This document shows positions 9,923-18,984 of a DNA stretch of 64,000 bases, in pieces. How positions within the stretch are numbered: position 1 is the stretch's first letter; every line of letters begins with the position of its first letter. This DNA is from Aurantiochytrium sp. KH105. Its lineage: Eukaryota; Sar; Bigyra; Thraustochytrida; Thraustochytriidae. Below the pieces are notes generated by a model that saw only the letters and a program-made list of their open reading frames with translations, was not told the origin of the DNA and did not search any database. Where the stretch lies: the NCBI GenBank assembly GCA_003116975.1, contig BGKB01000093.1:1-64000 (forward strand), in the 5' to 3' direction. The translations under genes were made by a program, and so were the position numbers.

Positions 9923-10566
9923 GGCAGAGAGGCAGGCGCAGACAGACGCGCGGCGCAGAGAGGCGCGGCACTCTCCCTCTCTCCCTACGCGCGGCCAGAC
10001 TGCCGCCGCCCCTCCCCCCGCGCCACTGCGCGCGCGCCCCCTCCCGCCTCTGCGGCAGCGGCCCGAGCCGGGCCGGCGGAGCGCGGCGCCGCGGCGTGCC
10101 CGAGGCGCGCGGCGAGGCGCGGCGAGGCGAGGCGAGGCAGGCGCGGAGAGCGCGGAGAGCGCGGCGAGGCGAGGCGAGGCGAGGCGGCAAGGCGTGCGGC
10201 AAAGAGCGCCTACGCCACGGAGAGGGGCCAGCAGAACGCCGAGGAGCGGAGCGGAGGCGAGGCGGGCGAGGAGGGACGCGCGCGGTGGTTGGGACGAGCT
10301 GGAGCGAAGGCGGCCGCGAGGGGCTAGCGGCCAGCTAGCGCTGCGCGTAGGAGGGGGCGTGGCAAAAATCTGAAGGCGGCCAAGCAGAGCCGAGCGAGGC
10401 GAGGCCGGCGGCGCCCGCAAGAGGCAAGCAGAAGCCAACGTAGCGGCGCGCAGCCAGAGCGCAGCGCCGAGGAGCGCAGCGCGGAGGAGCGCAGCGCCGA
10501 GGAGGAAGGCGGCAGGCCGGTCGGCCAGCCAGACAGAGGAGCGGCTCGAGGAGAAGAACAGGCAAG
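9270..10566. other. GC-rich low-complexity region upstream of the H1/SWIB gene
   Basis: Two plus-strand frames over 300 codons stay open here, but they translate to Arg/Ala/Gly-rich sequence from CGAGG-type repeats (about 10105-10195 and 10230-10270) and a CAGA microsatellite. I regard these as GC-driven artefacts. Probably promoter and a long leader of the downstream gene. Confidence 0.5.
9885..9922. repeat. (CAGA)n microsatellite
   Basis: About nine tandem CAGA units upstream of the H1/SWIB gene. Confidence 0.9.
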
Positions 10567-11589
10567 ATGCAGGCGCCCATGGACGGCTTCAACATGCTGC
10601 AGGCCGGCGCCATGATGCAGATGGGCCCGGCGCCCACGGAGATGAGGCCAAGTATGATGGAGATGGTCAGCCAGGCCATCGCCACCATGGGAAGCCGCAA
10701 GGGATCCTCGCTGCAGGCCATCAAAAAGTTCCTCACGGAGCGCTACGGCATCGACTTCACCAACAGCCCCGAGGAGAAGAACCGCGTGAGCAAAGCCGTC
10801 AAACTCGGCGTCAGCAGGGGAGTCTTCATCCAGGAAAAGAACTCGTACCGACTCGCAACCGCGCAAATGGACCCCATGGTCATGCGCCAGCCGCCCCCGC
10901 ACATGGGCTACCCGGGTCACCCTGGCGCGCCGCAAATGCACCCGCATCAGCACCAGCAACACCCCCACGCGCACCACCCGCAGCAACACCCGGGTCACCC
11001 GGGACAGCCGCCCCACTTTGGCGGCGGTCTCCAGCAGTTCGCCCCCATGAGCTACCCGGGCATGCAGACCCAGTACATGGGACCCCAGTTCTTCCCGCCC
11101 CAGCCCCAGCACATGCAGGCCATGCCCGCTATGATGGAGCCTGTCAAGAAGAAGAAGAAGAAGAAGAAGAAGGATGGCGTCATCAAGCGCCGCGGCGCAG
11201 GAGGGCTCAGCAAGCCTATGCTTCTCTCCGACGACCTCGCACAGGTCTGCGGAGGCCACTCGATGGGCCGCACCGACGTTGTCAAGAACCTTTGGCAGTA
11301 CATTAAGTCAAACAACCTGCAGGACCCCTCGAACAAGAAGATGATCATGTGTGACGAGCGTCTGCGCCGCGTTTTCAACAACCAGGAGCGCGTCGATATG
11401 TTCACCATGACAAAGATGATCTCTGATCACCTCACCAAGCCCGACAACCAGGACGAGCTTCAGGCGCAAATGGCCGCTGCCCAGCAGCAGCCCCAGGGAT
11501 TTTACGCCGACCAGCAGTACGACGATGCCAACGAGGCCGACGATGATGACAAGGCACACCAAGTCCAGCAGGAGCAATGGTCTTGCTAG
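10567..11589 (+). CDS. Linker-histone H1/H5 winged helix fused to SWIB domain
   Basis: 340 residues. Residues about 18-97 match the H1/H5 globular winged helix (PSMMEMVSQAIATMGSRKGSS, a central helix, then GVSRGVFIQEKNSYRLA in place of the usual G.L.Q.kG.g.sfrL). A Pro/His/Gln/Met-rich linker spans 100-190 and a Lys9 run lies near 194-203. Residues about 214-292 match the SWIB/MDM2 domain (LSKPMLLSDDLAQVCG, TDVVKNLWQYIKSNNLQDPSNKKMI.CD, then LRRVF and FTMTKMISDHL), which is found in BAF60/Swp73 remodeling subunits and in chromatin or topoisomerase fusions. The tail is Gln/Asp-rich. Likely a nuclear DNA-binding chromatin protein; the partner complex is not determinable. Confidence 0.88.
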   Translation: MQAPMDGFNMLQAGAMMQMGPAPTEMRPSMMEMVSQAIATMGSRKGSSLQAIKKFLTERYGIDFTNSPEEKNRVSKAVKLGVSRGVFIQEKNSYRLATAQMDPMVMRQPPPHMGYPGHPGAPQMHPHQHQQHPHAHHPQQHPGHPGQPPHFGGGLQQFAPMSYPGMQTQYMGPQFFPPQPQHMQAMPAMMEPVKKKKKKKKKDGVIKRRGAGGLSKPMLLSDDLAQVCGGHSMGRTDVVKNLWQYIKSNNLQDPSNKKMIMCDERLRRVFNNQERVDMFTMTKMISDHLTKPDNQDELQAQMAAAQQQPQGFYADQQYDDANEADDDDKAHQVQQEQWSC

Positions 11590-12885
11590 ACACACACACA
11601 ACACACAGCTAATGACCTTTTGCTTCCAGGGCATATCATACAAAGAAGAACAGGGGAGAGAAAAAAAAACAAAAAAACAAGAAGAAGAAAAAGGAGAAAA
11701 GATTAAGACTGTCAGGGAACGTCGAGAGAAAGTCAGGGAACGACTTTCTTGCTCATCTCGATTCCAAATCCTTCTCTTCTCTTTTCAACTCACCGAACAA
11801 GATGAACGGATGTATGGACGGACCGATGTCTTTCTCTTTCTCTTGGGCTCATTTCGCCAGCCTGACTGCGCCCTTTGTGGCGCGTGAATCTCTTTGCGCT
11901 GCGTACGAGCGAGCTGTTGCCCTTTTTCTTTCTTTCTTTCTTTCTTTTCTCTTTCCTCACATTTGCTTTGCATTGCTTGCAGCTGCTATCCCTCCCTGCC
12001 TGTGTTCACTACTTACGGACTTCGTGTACTTTGACCCTGGTCCTGTCGAGAGCCGATGCGGGCCCCGCATCTGTGAGCGCGACCGGGATGATTTGTGTAC
12101 ATCGTTCGATCACGTTTATCCTTTTGCTCTCTTGCTCCTTTTTTTCGCATTAGCTCGCAGCTCGGCTCCTCCTCTTCAACATGCGTCGATCACCCTCCAC
12201 TTCTTTCCCAAACTCACCTCGATCAATCAACCAACAAAATCAGAAATCAAATCAAACAAGAGCGACTATCTTTCTTCCTTTCGTTTTACTCTTACGTTCT
12301 ACCTTGTCCATCCATCCAGCCATCTCTTTTCCCTTTTTTTCTCGCTTGCCACCAACCACAACCACTTCTCTTGCTTCGCTACCCTTCTCTTTACATACTC
12401 TCGAGGGGGGGGGGTACCCAATGAGTTCTTAATAACCCATTGTCCGCTAATAACTAAATATATTAGGGACCCCGAGACATTCTCCCCTGCTTCTTCTTCG
12501 ATTTAGTTGAGTTTTCCCGGTGTCTCAACTTTGGTGTATTTCTTGACCTGGACACAGATTCGCCGTATACCCCCGTCTTCGAATGCCGTCTTTCAAGCCA
12601 TGCTGCGCGTAATGTGCGGTAGGAGGGTCTCCGACCCCGCCCTGCGCTGCCTTGCTGCGTTTTTCAGCATCGCGCACGGACTTCTAGCCAAGATATGATG
12701 ACCTTGGACAATGAAGATTTTCCACCAATCCACTGTGATACAGCAAACCACATTGCACAGTGGCGGCTACTGTGTAACTAAATGTGTAATGTCACTGAAA
12801 AGAATCTTGGGTAACAGCAAGTACCTATACGTCATTGGCGCGCCAAATAAGCACATCCAAGTGTCAGCGACGTAGGTTTCCTTGT
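11590..12885. other. Intergenic, pyrimidine-rich; no gene supported
   Basis: Begins with CA-rich and A-rich 3' flank of the SWIB gene, then long C/T-rich stretches (11920-12400) and a G12-type run near 12405. A plus frame from 11802 translates to Phe/Ser/Leu-rich sequence without motifs and is likely an artefact. A short minus frame near 12590-12690 could belong to a further exon of the neighbouring minus gene but is not supported. Confidence 0.4.
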
Positions 12886-13777
12886 TTACGCAGTGCGGAT
12901 GAGTGCTCTCACCCGCCTCCGTCCCCGTGCCCCCTCCCCCCCCCCCCCTCCCCTTCCACCAATAGTTGAAAAAGAAAGAGACTGCTTGTTCCTTTTTGAT
13001 GGACGAACAAATAATCGAGAGTATACGAAAGAATCAAAGAACATTGCATCGTGTGCGGGCCAGTCCAGAAAACACTTCGATACATCGTCGAGCGAGTCTT
13101 TCACATCCGGAACTGATAGATGTTGGAGCTGCTGCCGCCATCGTCGTCGCCGTCGCGGCGTTTGCAAGCCCGACTTTCCATATTATTATACATGAACCGT
13201 GTTATTACCACAGGCTGTCATCAGCGTCGAAGCAGAAGATCCTTTCTTTGCCAAGACTGTGAGCGAAGCGTCTCCAGAAGCAAGCTGAAGAGGATCTCTT
13301 GCTCGCGGTAGACCGACCTCTTCTCTGCCATGCAACTTGAGAGGCAGACACATGGTATGACAAATTTCACGATGTAATTCAACACCGAAGCAGCTGTCCT
13401 CGAGCGCGTTGAGGAGCATGCGACCGAACAAAGAGACTTTTGACTCGAACATTTCTTTCTGTGCAGCGCAAGCAAGCCCCATTCCGCTTCTGGATGTTTT
13501 CCCTCAAAAGTCGTCGCGAGCAAATTCAAAATTTTCTCGGCGCGGTCGACCGCCTCCTATCAGTAATTGCATGTTGACAACCCAAAGAGACGCTCGTTAC
13601 CAATCTCGGTTGCCAAGATCCTTGCCAACCCTCGTCGCCAAGCCAAATCTCGTCGTCAAGCTCCTCACCGGGGCCCTCGCCAAGCTCTTTCGTTCGTTCG
13701 TTTGCAGGGAAAGGATACAGTTGTAGGCCTATAGCAAAGCGCGTAGCCAAAGCGACGAGCCAAAGGCAAACAAACAT
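12886..13777 (-). CDS. Secreted protein of unknown family, three exons
   Basis: Recovered by splicing. Exon 1 is 13601-13777, exon 2 is 13209-13458 and exon 3 is 12886-13112. Donors are GTAACG and GTAATA; acceptors are CTGCACAG and TATCAG. Phases agree and the product is about 217 residues. The N-terminus (MFVCLWLVALATRFAIGLQ) looks like a signal peptide. An acidic segment (EELDDEIWLGDEGWQG) follows, then helical sequence with several Cys and Cys/His (LEDSCFGVELHREICHTMC, and VPDVKDSL...CFLDWPAHD). The last ~35 residues come from a poly-G tract and Arg-rich sequence, so the true 3' end may be an unrecognised splice near 12907-13040. It diverges from the aspartyl protease gene with only 80 bp between start codons. 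Function unknown. Confidence 0.5.
13724..13731. promoter_or_regulatory. TAGGCCTA palindrome upstream of aspartyl protease
   Basis: An 8-bp palindrome 127-134 bp upstream of the protease ATG. It also lies inside exon 1 of the divergent secreted gene. The same octamer recurs upstream of other genes in the window. Confidence 0.3.
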
Positions 13778-13857
13778 AGAAGTCGGCTCGACGCAAGCTG
13801 CAGCGACGCGGCAGCGACGCGGCAGCGACGCGGCAGCGACGCGACTGCGAGGAGCAG

Positions 13858-16749
13858 ATGCGCGGAGCGTCTACGACGGCCGTGCTGGCCGTGCTGGCCG
13901 CGCTGGCCGTGCTGGCCGCGCTGGCCGTGCTGGCAACGGCAACGACGGCCGTGCCGGCCTTTGCAGCCGACAGCGACGGAAGGCGAGCGCGCATTCTCGA
14001 GGATGCGAACGGCCGTAGACGACTCGAGGTGCCCCTCGACCGACGGCCCCGTAGCGACGACCGCAGGTTGCTCCGTGGTCTGGACGATACGGAGAAAAAG
14101 TTTAAGGAACTCGCGCAGATCTCGCGCGAAAAGGACGGCGTTTACTGGTCCTGGCTGCATATCGGGCCCAACGAAGGTGATGTCTTTAGTGTGATCGTCG
14201 ACACCGGGTCGAGCACCATCGCCGTCCCGTGCGCAGGGTGCAACTGCGGCGACCACAACCACTTTGACCCGTCACAGTCCAACGGCGCCAAGTACCTGTC
14301 AAACTACAAGCAGTGTTACAGCGAAGGCTCGTGCAATAGCGGCAAGAACGTTGAAGCGCTCATGTGTCTTGGCAAGGCGTGTGACGTGGCCACGGAAGGC
14401 ATCGTGCATAGCTTTGGCTGCTGCAGCTCGTATGCCACCCCGTTCAAACACCAGTTTGCTGATGGCATCATTGGCATGTTTGGCGGCAACTCGCACACGC
14501 TCATCGGAAGCTTGCGCCAAGCGCATAGACTTGAAGACGACCTCTTTTCCATGTGCCTTGCCTCTCGTACAGGCGTGCTCGGTGTTGGAGGTTACGATGA
14601 GACGCGACACCTGGAGCCCATTCAGTGGATCCCGCTGTCCTCGGTGGGATTCTACAAGGTTGGTGTCCAACAGTTCTACGTTGAGGGTGAAGCGGTGCAG
14701 CTTGGACAGAGTTTGAAAAAACCCATTGTCGATAGCGGCACGACCTTTACTTATGTCGACTCTCACACCGCCGACGCCCTTTCCAAGTCGTTCAAAAGTT
14801 TTTGCGCCAAGGATGGAAACTGTCCCGGAACCGCTAATCCGACGAGTGCACATCCGGATGATCGAAGGGACTCGATCATGTGCTATGCGCCTCCAGAGAG
14901 CGAAGACTATTCGGAAGACCTTGACCCGTGGCTGGAAAAGTTCCCGACGCTCGAACTCGATTTTGAAGCCTACGAAGGCACAAGCGCGCGTATTTGCATC
15001 CCCCCAGGTGCCTACTTTTTTCGCTCGCGGGGTGCTTACTGCGTGGGCATTCTCCGGGATGCGCGCGGATCCTTTGTTCTCGGCGCTCTTACCATGGGCG
15101 GATTCGACTACGTCTTTGACCACGGCAAGAATCGTTTGGGCATTGCGCGCTCCATTTGTGACAAGACACGCGACAATGAGCCGGGCACGCGCAGCTCTCG
15201 CGCCGAGTGCTGCGGATCCTGCGCCGTGGCCCAAAAGAACGGCTTTAATTTGCCAAATCCCGTGCCGGCACCTACGGCAGAGCCCACGGTGGCGGCAACG
15301 ACAACAACGACGTCCTCAGTCCCGGAATCGCACGTTCCGTCTCCAACGCCCGAGATGCGCAACACTCAGCCCCCCGAGGGTACGAAAACCGCGGATGGCC
15401 TCTTTATCATTTCGTACGATGCAGAGCGCTTTGGAAATAAGACTGTGCTTGAGCCCGAGTACGACTCTGCGTGGAGCGTCACCGCATACACCTTTCTCCC
15501 GGACCAAGTACTTCGACTCACTCGCTCCGCAAATATCTGTGAGAAGGAGGATGCGTCGGCAGCTTGGGTGTTCTCCCCGCAGGGCCTTGTGGTGATTGAG
15601 GGCGAGGACGCAGTCGTGACTGTCGGGGCAAATTGCGCGCTGCCCAATGTGCACGTTGAGCAGGGCGCCACCTTGCGTACGAAACGCGGTCCAGCTGGAT
15701 CCGTTTCAGACGACGACGACGACGAGACACCGACATACCGCATCCGAATCGATGGCGTTCTGGACCTGCGCCAGGGTCACCTCGTTGTGAGCGAAGCTTC
15801 GACGCTTGCGTTCTCTTCGCAATCCCGTGGCCTTGAAATGAATTCCGGCTCTCGAGTTGTGCTGGAGAGGACTGCCGGACTGCAGTGCGTCAACCTCTCG
15901 CACGATCGTCGTCTCGAGCTCGCCGCTGGCGTTCTCGACGTCAACGCTGGTGCGGTCGTCAGCTGCTACACCTTTATCGGGCCCGATGCAACCATGACTG
16001 TGCAGCCTGATCCCGAGGAGGAGATTGAAAATCCGGCGGTTTTCCTCGGCAAGCTTGAGGTCGCGGGTACGCTCACCATGGTCGTCAAGCGTTCTCCCAT
16101 GCAGACCTTTGCGATGCGTATTGGCGACACCATTTCTTGGGCTCTTGCTCATTACAAGCCCAAGCTTCGCATCGTCGAGGCGGATGAGGGGCACGAACCA
16201 ACCATGCTCTTTCGGGATGTTCCCGAAAAGGCACGCATGTACTCGGTAAGGAAGACCATTGAGGACAAGCCAGCCATTGTGGAATTTTCAGATGTCTTTC
16301 ACTGCGCCAAGGTCGAGCTCGAGGACGGCTATTCGCAGTTGACTTTTCCGACGGAAACCTGCCTGAACCGCTGCCTTGACGATCACGATCTCGAGTGTCC
16401 GCCAGAAGAGCAAGAGTTTTATCCGTGGCCACCCGAGGCTGAAGATGGGTCATCGACGATTCAAGGCGAAGACTTGGACGGGGATGACGATGAGGACGAC
16501 AAAGAGCAGCCCTGGTTTGATCTATCCCCGTACGAGGACTATGTGGGCAAATCGGTGCAAGATCCGAACGTGCAGAAGAGTGCTGCAGGCGGCGCATTCT
16601 TTGGTATCTTCATGGCCTTTGTGGTCTTTTGCGTGGCGCATCCACCAGCATGTCTGGCTGAGACTTGCCGTTGGTGTCGTTGCTGCTGCTGCTGCTTCCG
16701 CAGCCATGGCGAGAACCGCGGTCCGCGCCATCAGTACGATAATATTTGA
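13858..16749 (+). CDS. Type I membrane aspartyl protease (A1-like) with large ectodomain
   Basis: 963 residues. An Ala/Val/Leu signal peptide (encoded by GTGCTGGCC repeats) and a basic propeptide-like stretch precede the pepsin-like domain. Both catalytic aspartates are present: IVDTGSSTIAVPC near residue 114 and IVDSGTTFTYVDS near 291. The first lobe is Cys-rich, as in nepenthesin-like and apicomplexan/oomycete A1 enzymes. After the protease domain (ends about 450) comes a Thr/Pro linker, then about 400 residues rich in beta-strand patterns that I do not recognise, then an acidic stretch. One transmembrane segment (about 912-932) leads to a short tail with a C-R-W-C-R-C5 cluster suited to palmitoylation. 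Predicted to act in the secretory/endosomal pathway or at the cell surface; substrate unknown. Confidence 0.85.
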   Translation: MRGASTTAVLAVLAALAVLAALAVLATATTAVPAFAADSDGRRARILEDANGRRRLEVPLDRRPRSDDRRLLRGLDDTEKKFKELAQISREKDGVYWSWLHIGPNEGDVFSVIVDTGSSTIAVPCAGCNCGDHNHFDPSQSNGAKYLSNYKQCYSEGSCNSGKNVEALMCLGKACDVATEGIVHSFGCCSSYATPFKHQFADGIIGMFGGNSHTLIGSLRQAHRLEDDLFSMCLASRTGVLGVGGYDETRHLEPIQWIPLSSVGFYKVGVQQFYVEGEAVQLGQSLKKPIVDSGTTFTYVDSHTADALSKSFKSFCAKDGNCPGTANPTSAHPDDRRDSIMCYAPPESEDYSEDLDPWLEKFPTLELDFEAYEGTSARICIPPGAYFFRSRGAYCVGILRDARGSFVLGALTMGGFDYVFDHGKNRLGIARSICDKTRDNEPGTRSSRAECCGSCAVAQKNGFNLPNPVPAPTAEPTVAATTTTTSSVPESHVPSPTPEMRNTQPPEGTKTADGLFIISYDAERFGNKTVLEPEYDSAWSVTAYTFLPDQVLRLTRSANICEKEDASAAWVFSPQGLVVIEGEDAVVTVGANCALPNVHVEQGATLRTKRGPAGSVSDDDDDETPTYRIRIDGVLDLRQGHLVVSEASTLAFSSQSRGLEMNSGSRVVLERTAGLQCVNLSHDRRLELAAGVLDVNAGAVVSCYTFIGPDATMTVQPDPEEEIENPAVFLGKLEVAGTLTMVVKRSPMQTFAMRIGDTISWALAHYKPKLRIVEADEGHEPTMLFRDVPEKARMYSVRKTIEDKPAIVEFSDVFHCAKVELEDGYSQLTFPTETCLNRCLDDHDLECPPEEQEFYPWPPEAEDGSSTIQGEDLDGDDDEDDKEQPWFDLSPYEDYVGKSVQDPNVQKSAAGGAFFGIFMAFVVFCVAHPPACLAETCRWCRCCCCCFRSHGENRGPRHQYDNI

Positions 16750-17107
16750 AGCTTGGTACGAATAATTTGAACTCGCTTTGCTGCTTTTTTTTGGGGGGGG
16801 GGACGAAGTTTGAAAATGGATGACAATGAGAGGATCGAAGCTGGCGAAGGATTTTGATGATGAAGAAGGAGAAGAATTCGGAGATGATGTATGGCGAAAG
16901 CAAATTCTAAAGTAGCGGGAAATGCACGGTAAAATTCGATTGCGCGGGTGTCCTTTGCTTATTAGGGTAAGTCACGGACAAGGTGATCATCTCCATTAAG
17001 ATGAAAACGATGACGCAAGTGCAGATGTAGATAGGCCTTTACTACAACGATGGACAAAAGAAGCAGAACAAAGTACAACAACGTAATGTGACTTAAACCT
17101 TACTTTA
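16750..17107. other. Convergent intergenic region
   Basis: 3' flanks with a T9-G10 run near 16785-16802. No gene was recognised. Confidence 0.5.
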
Positions 17108-17476
17108 TTAGGCGGACTTGAAGAGGAAGTCATGAAGCTCGGCAGACTTCTCAATGGTCCAGTCATGGAGCTCGTCGAACTTGGCATACTTGCGCTCGAG
17201 CCACATTCCAAAGACTGTGGACGCTGCGGCCACCATGGGCACCACGACAAAGACCAGCAAGCGCACAAGAGTGATGAGCGCCGAAGGCAGGAAGCGCTGC
17301 CAGAAACCCACGAGCAGCTGCGAGATGAGCACGATCACCGTCACGACACCCGCGCCGACCAGAAGCGCCTCGCGCAACGTCAACGTGGACAGGTAGTCCT
17401 TGGTCGCGATGGCGCCCTTCTTGATGGCCTGGCCGGTGGCGCGCAGGGCCGTCTTGGCGCTATCCGTCGCGCTCAT
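17108..17476 (-). CDS. Small two-helix membrane protein, unknown
   Basis: 122 residues starting MSATDSAKTALR. An amphipathic N-terminal stretch precedes two hydrophobic segments (about 36-58 and 64-88). The C-terminal helix is Glu/Lys/Asp-rich (LERKYAKFDELHDWTIEKSAELHDF). No family is recognised. The C-terminus is probably a cytosolic coiled coil and the protein may form a hairpin in the membrane. A TTTCAG|GTC context just upstream of the ATG could be a 5'-UTR splice acceptor. Confidence 0.65.
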   Translation of the reverse strand: MSATDSAKTALRATGQAIKKGAIATKDYLSTLTLREALLVGAGVVTVIVLISQLLVGFWQRFLPSALITLVRLLVFVVVPMVAAASTVFGMWLERKYAKFDELHDWTIEKSAELHDFLFKSA

Positions 17477-18581
17477 GGTGCCTGCCGCTTTGTTAGACCT
17501 GAAACGTTCTTCTCCCCGCTGCTCGCCTGCTCGCTCGCTCGCTCGCTTGTCGTCGACGTCGCGCTCGAGAGCTCCTGTTGCGGGTTTGCGTCTCGCCGTG
17601 GCCAGCGCGGTCGGCGAGACGCCAGCAGCAGCCTGCTTCTCGCCAATAGAAAGAACAGAAAGAAGAAAAGAAAGTGTGCACCTTCTCCACGCGCGCGTGC
17701 ACGCGCTGCCGATGCAGGCAAGGAAGGCCAGCTAGCCCTCCCACTCTCCTTCCTTCTCTCCCTCCCTCCCTCCCTCCCTCCCGACGTGGACGCTTTCTTC
17801 GCGCGCTCCCCGGGCTCGAGCCCGCCGCTGGCCGCACCCGCGCGCGGCTGCGCGGTCGGTTCGCTGGCCGCCGGCGAGCCGGAGCAGGGACCGGCGGGAG
17901 GTGTTGACCGAACCCAAAGCGCCTGGCTGATTGATGCTGGTCGCTGTCGCTGTTATTAGACGACACCATTGTTGTGTTAGGCATTTTCAGAGGTATACTA
18001 CTATACTATACGTACTCTGTGTGTAGCAAGAGCGCGAAGAAGGGCGACGACAAGGACAGAGAGCTGCGGTGACGACGCTGCCGCCGGGGCCAGGAAGCGC
18101 AAACCCGCGCGCACGGGCGGGCGTTCGTCGCGGAGGAGTCTCGCGGCCGATACCGCAGAGCGGCAGGAAGTTGCGCCGGTTGGATCGAATCGCGAGAGCG
18201 ACACGCAGGTTGTTCAGCTTTTAGAGCACCAACTTGGCTTATTAGGGCGTGGACACGACAGAGACCGATTTGGCGGCCAGGAGCACTGGCCATGGTGGCT
18301 GGAGCAGGACATTGACATGTGAGGTGGAGTGCAGTGTATGCACGTGGGGTCGGGTTGAGGAGGGCGAAAAGGTCCACTATTGTGAATACGATATCAGCCT
18401 ACTTCGTGAAGCGTAAAAGCACGGAAGCAGAGTATAAGAGGCTGAAGGCCTCCAACTCTCCGCACTAACAAATAGTGATGCTTGCTCTCCGGCAATTCTT
18501 CGCGCCAGAGCTGCTTTCTTTCTTAGCTAAGCTGTCCAGTCCAGCATGTCTCTCTCCGCACCTTTCTATCTATCCAGCGCA

Positions 18582-18609
18582 TCATCTCATCTCATCTCAT
18601 CTCATCTCA
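18582..18609. repeat. (ATCTC)n pentanucleotide repeat
   Basis: About five tandem ATCTC units in the region upstream of the three-SNARE gene. Confidence 0.85.
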
Positions 18610-18697
18610 TGCGCCATTTCTAGAAGTTAGCAATACCGATTCGACGTCTGGCTTGCCAGCAGTGAAGAGAGAGTGCTGCTGTGCATGCACGCCGTAG

Positions 18698-18705
18698 TAG
18701 GCCTA
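18698..18705. promoter_or_regulatory. TAGGCCTA palindrome upstream of three-SNARE gene
   Basis: Octamer palindrome 226-233 bp upstream of the ATG at 18931. Same motif as at 13724, 29362, 29371 and 54187. Confidence 0.35.
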
Positions 18706-18930
18706 GCTGCCATGATGGGCGGGACTTGCGTCCCTTTTTCGTGGCTTGCCAAATGATGCGACCTCGATCAATACGATCGATCACCCTTCCGAGTCATGGA
18801 TGAGTGAGTGAGTCTCACATCGTTGTCAGAGCAAGTGGACGTCATCGAAGAACAAAGGCAAAAGAAGAACTTGCCGCGGCCGGCGCAGCCGCCAGCAGGA
18901 CGCCAGTTCCCCGACGCGGCGCGCGGAGCG

Positions 18931-18942
18931 ATGGCGAGCGTA

Positions 18943-18984
<42 letters not shown>

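Larger units (their letters stand above)
17477..18930. other. Intergenic with unresolved candidate exons
   Basis: Two plus-strand stretches look coding. One runs about 18060-18322 and ends QEHWPWWLEQDIDM before a TGA that overlaps a GTGAGG donor-like site. The other, 18398-18468, follows a GATATCAG acceptor-like site and ends EAEYKRLKASNSPH. Their phases do not match with the obvious sites, so I could not build a gene. A competing minus frame covers 18006-18377. An ATCTC repeat lies at 18582-18609. An upstream mini-ORF (Met-Asp-Glu-stop) sits at 18796, in frame with the next gene. Confidence 0.3.

Noticed and set aside
9319-10338. Plus-strand frames over 300 codons upstream of the SWIB gene
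   Set aside because: Arg/Ala/Gly-rich low complexity generated by CGAGG and CAGA repeats; several frames are open at once and no motif is seen.
11802-12506. 234-codon plus frame downstream of the SWIB gene
   Set aside because: Phe/Ser/Leu-rich translation of pyrimidine-rich UTR-like DNA, without motifs or codon bias of the neighbours.
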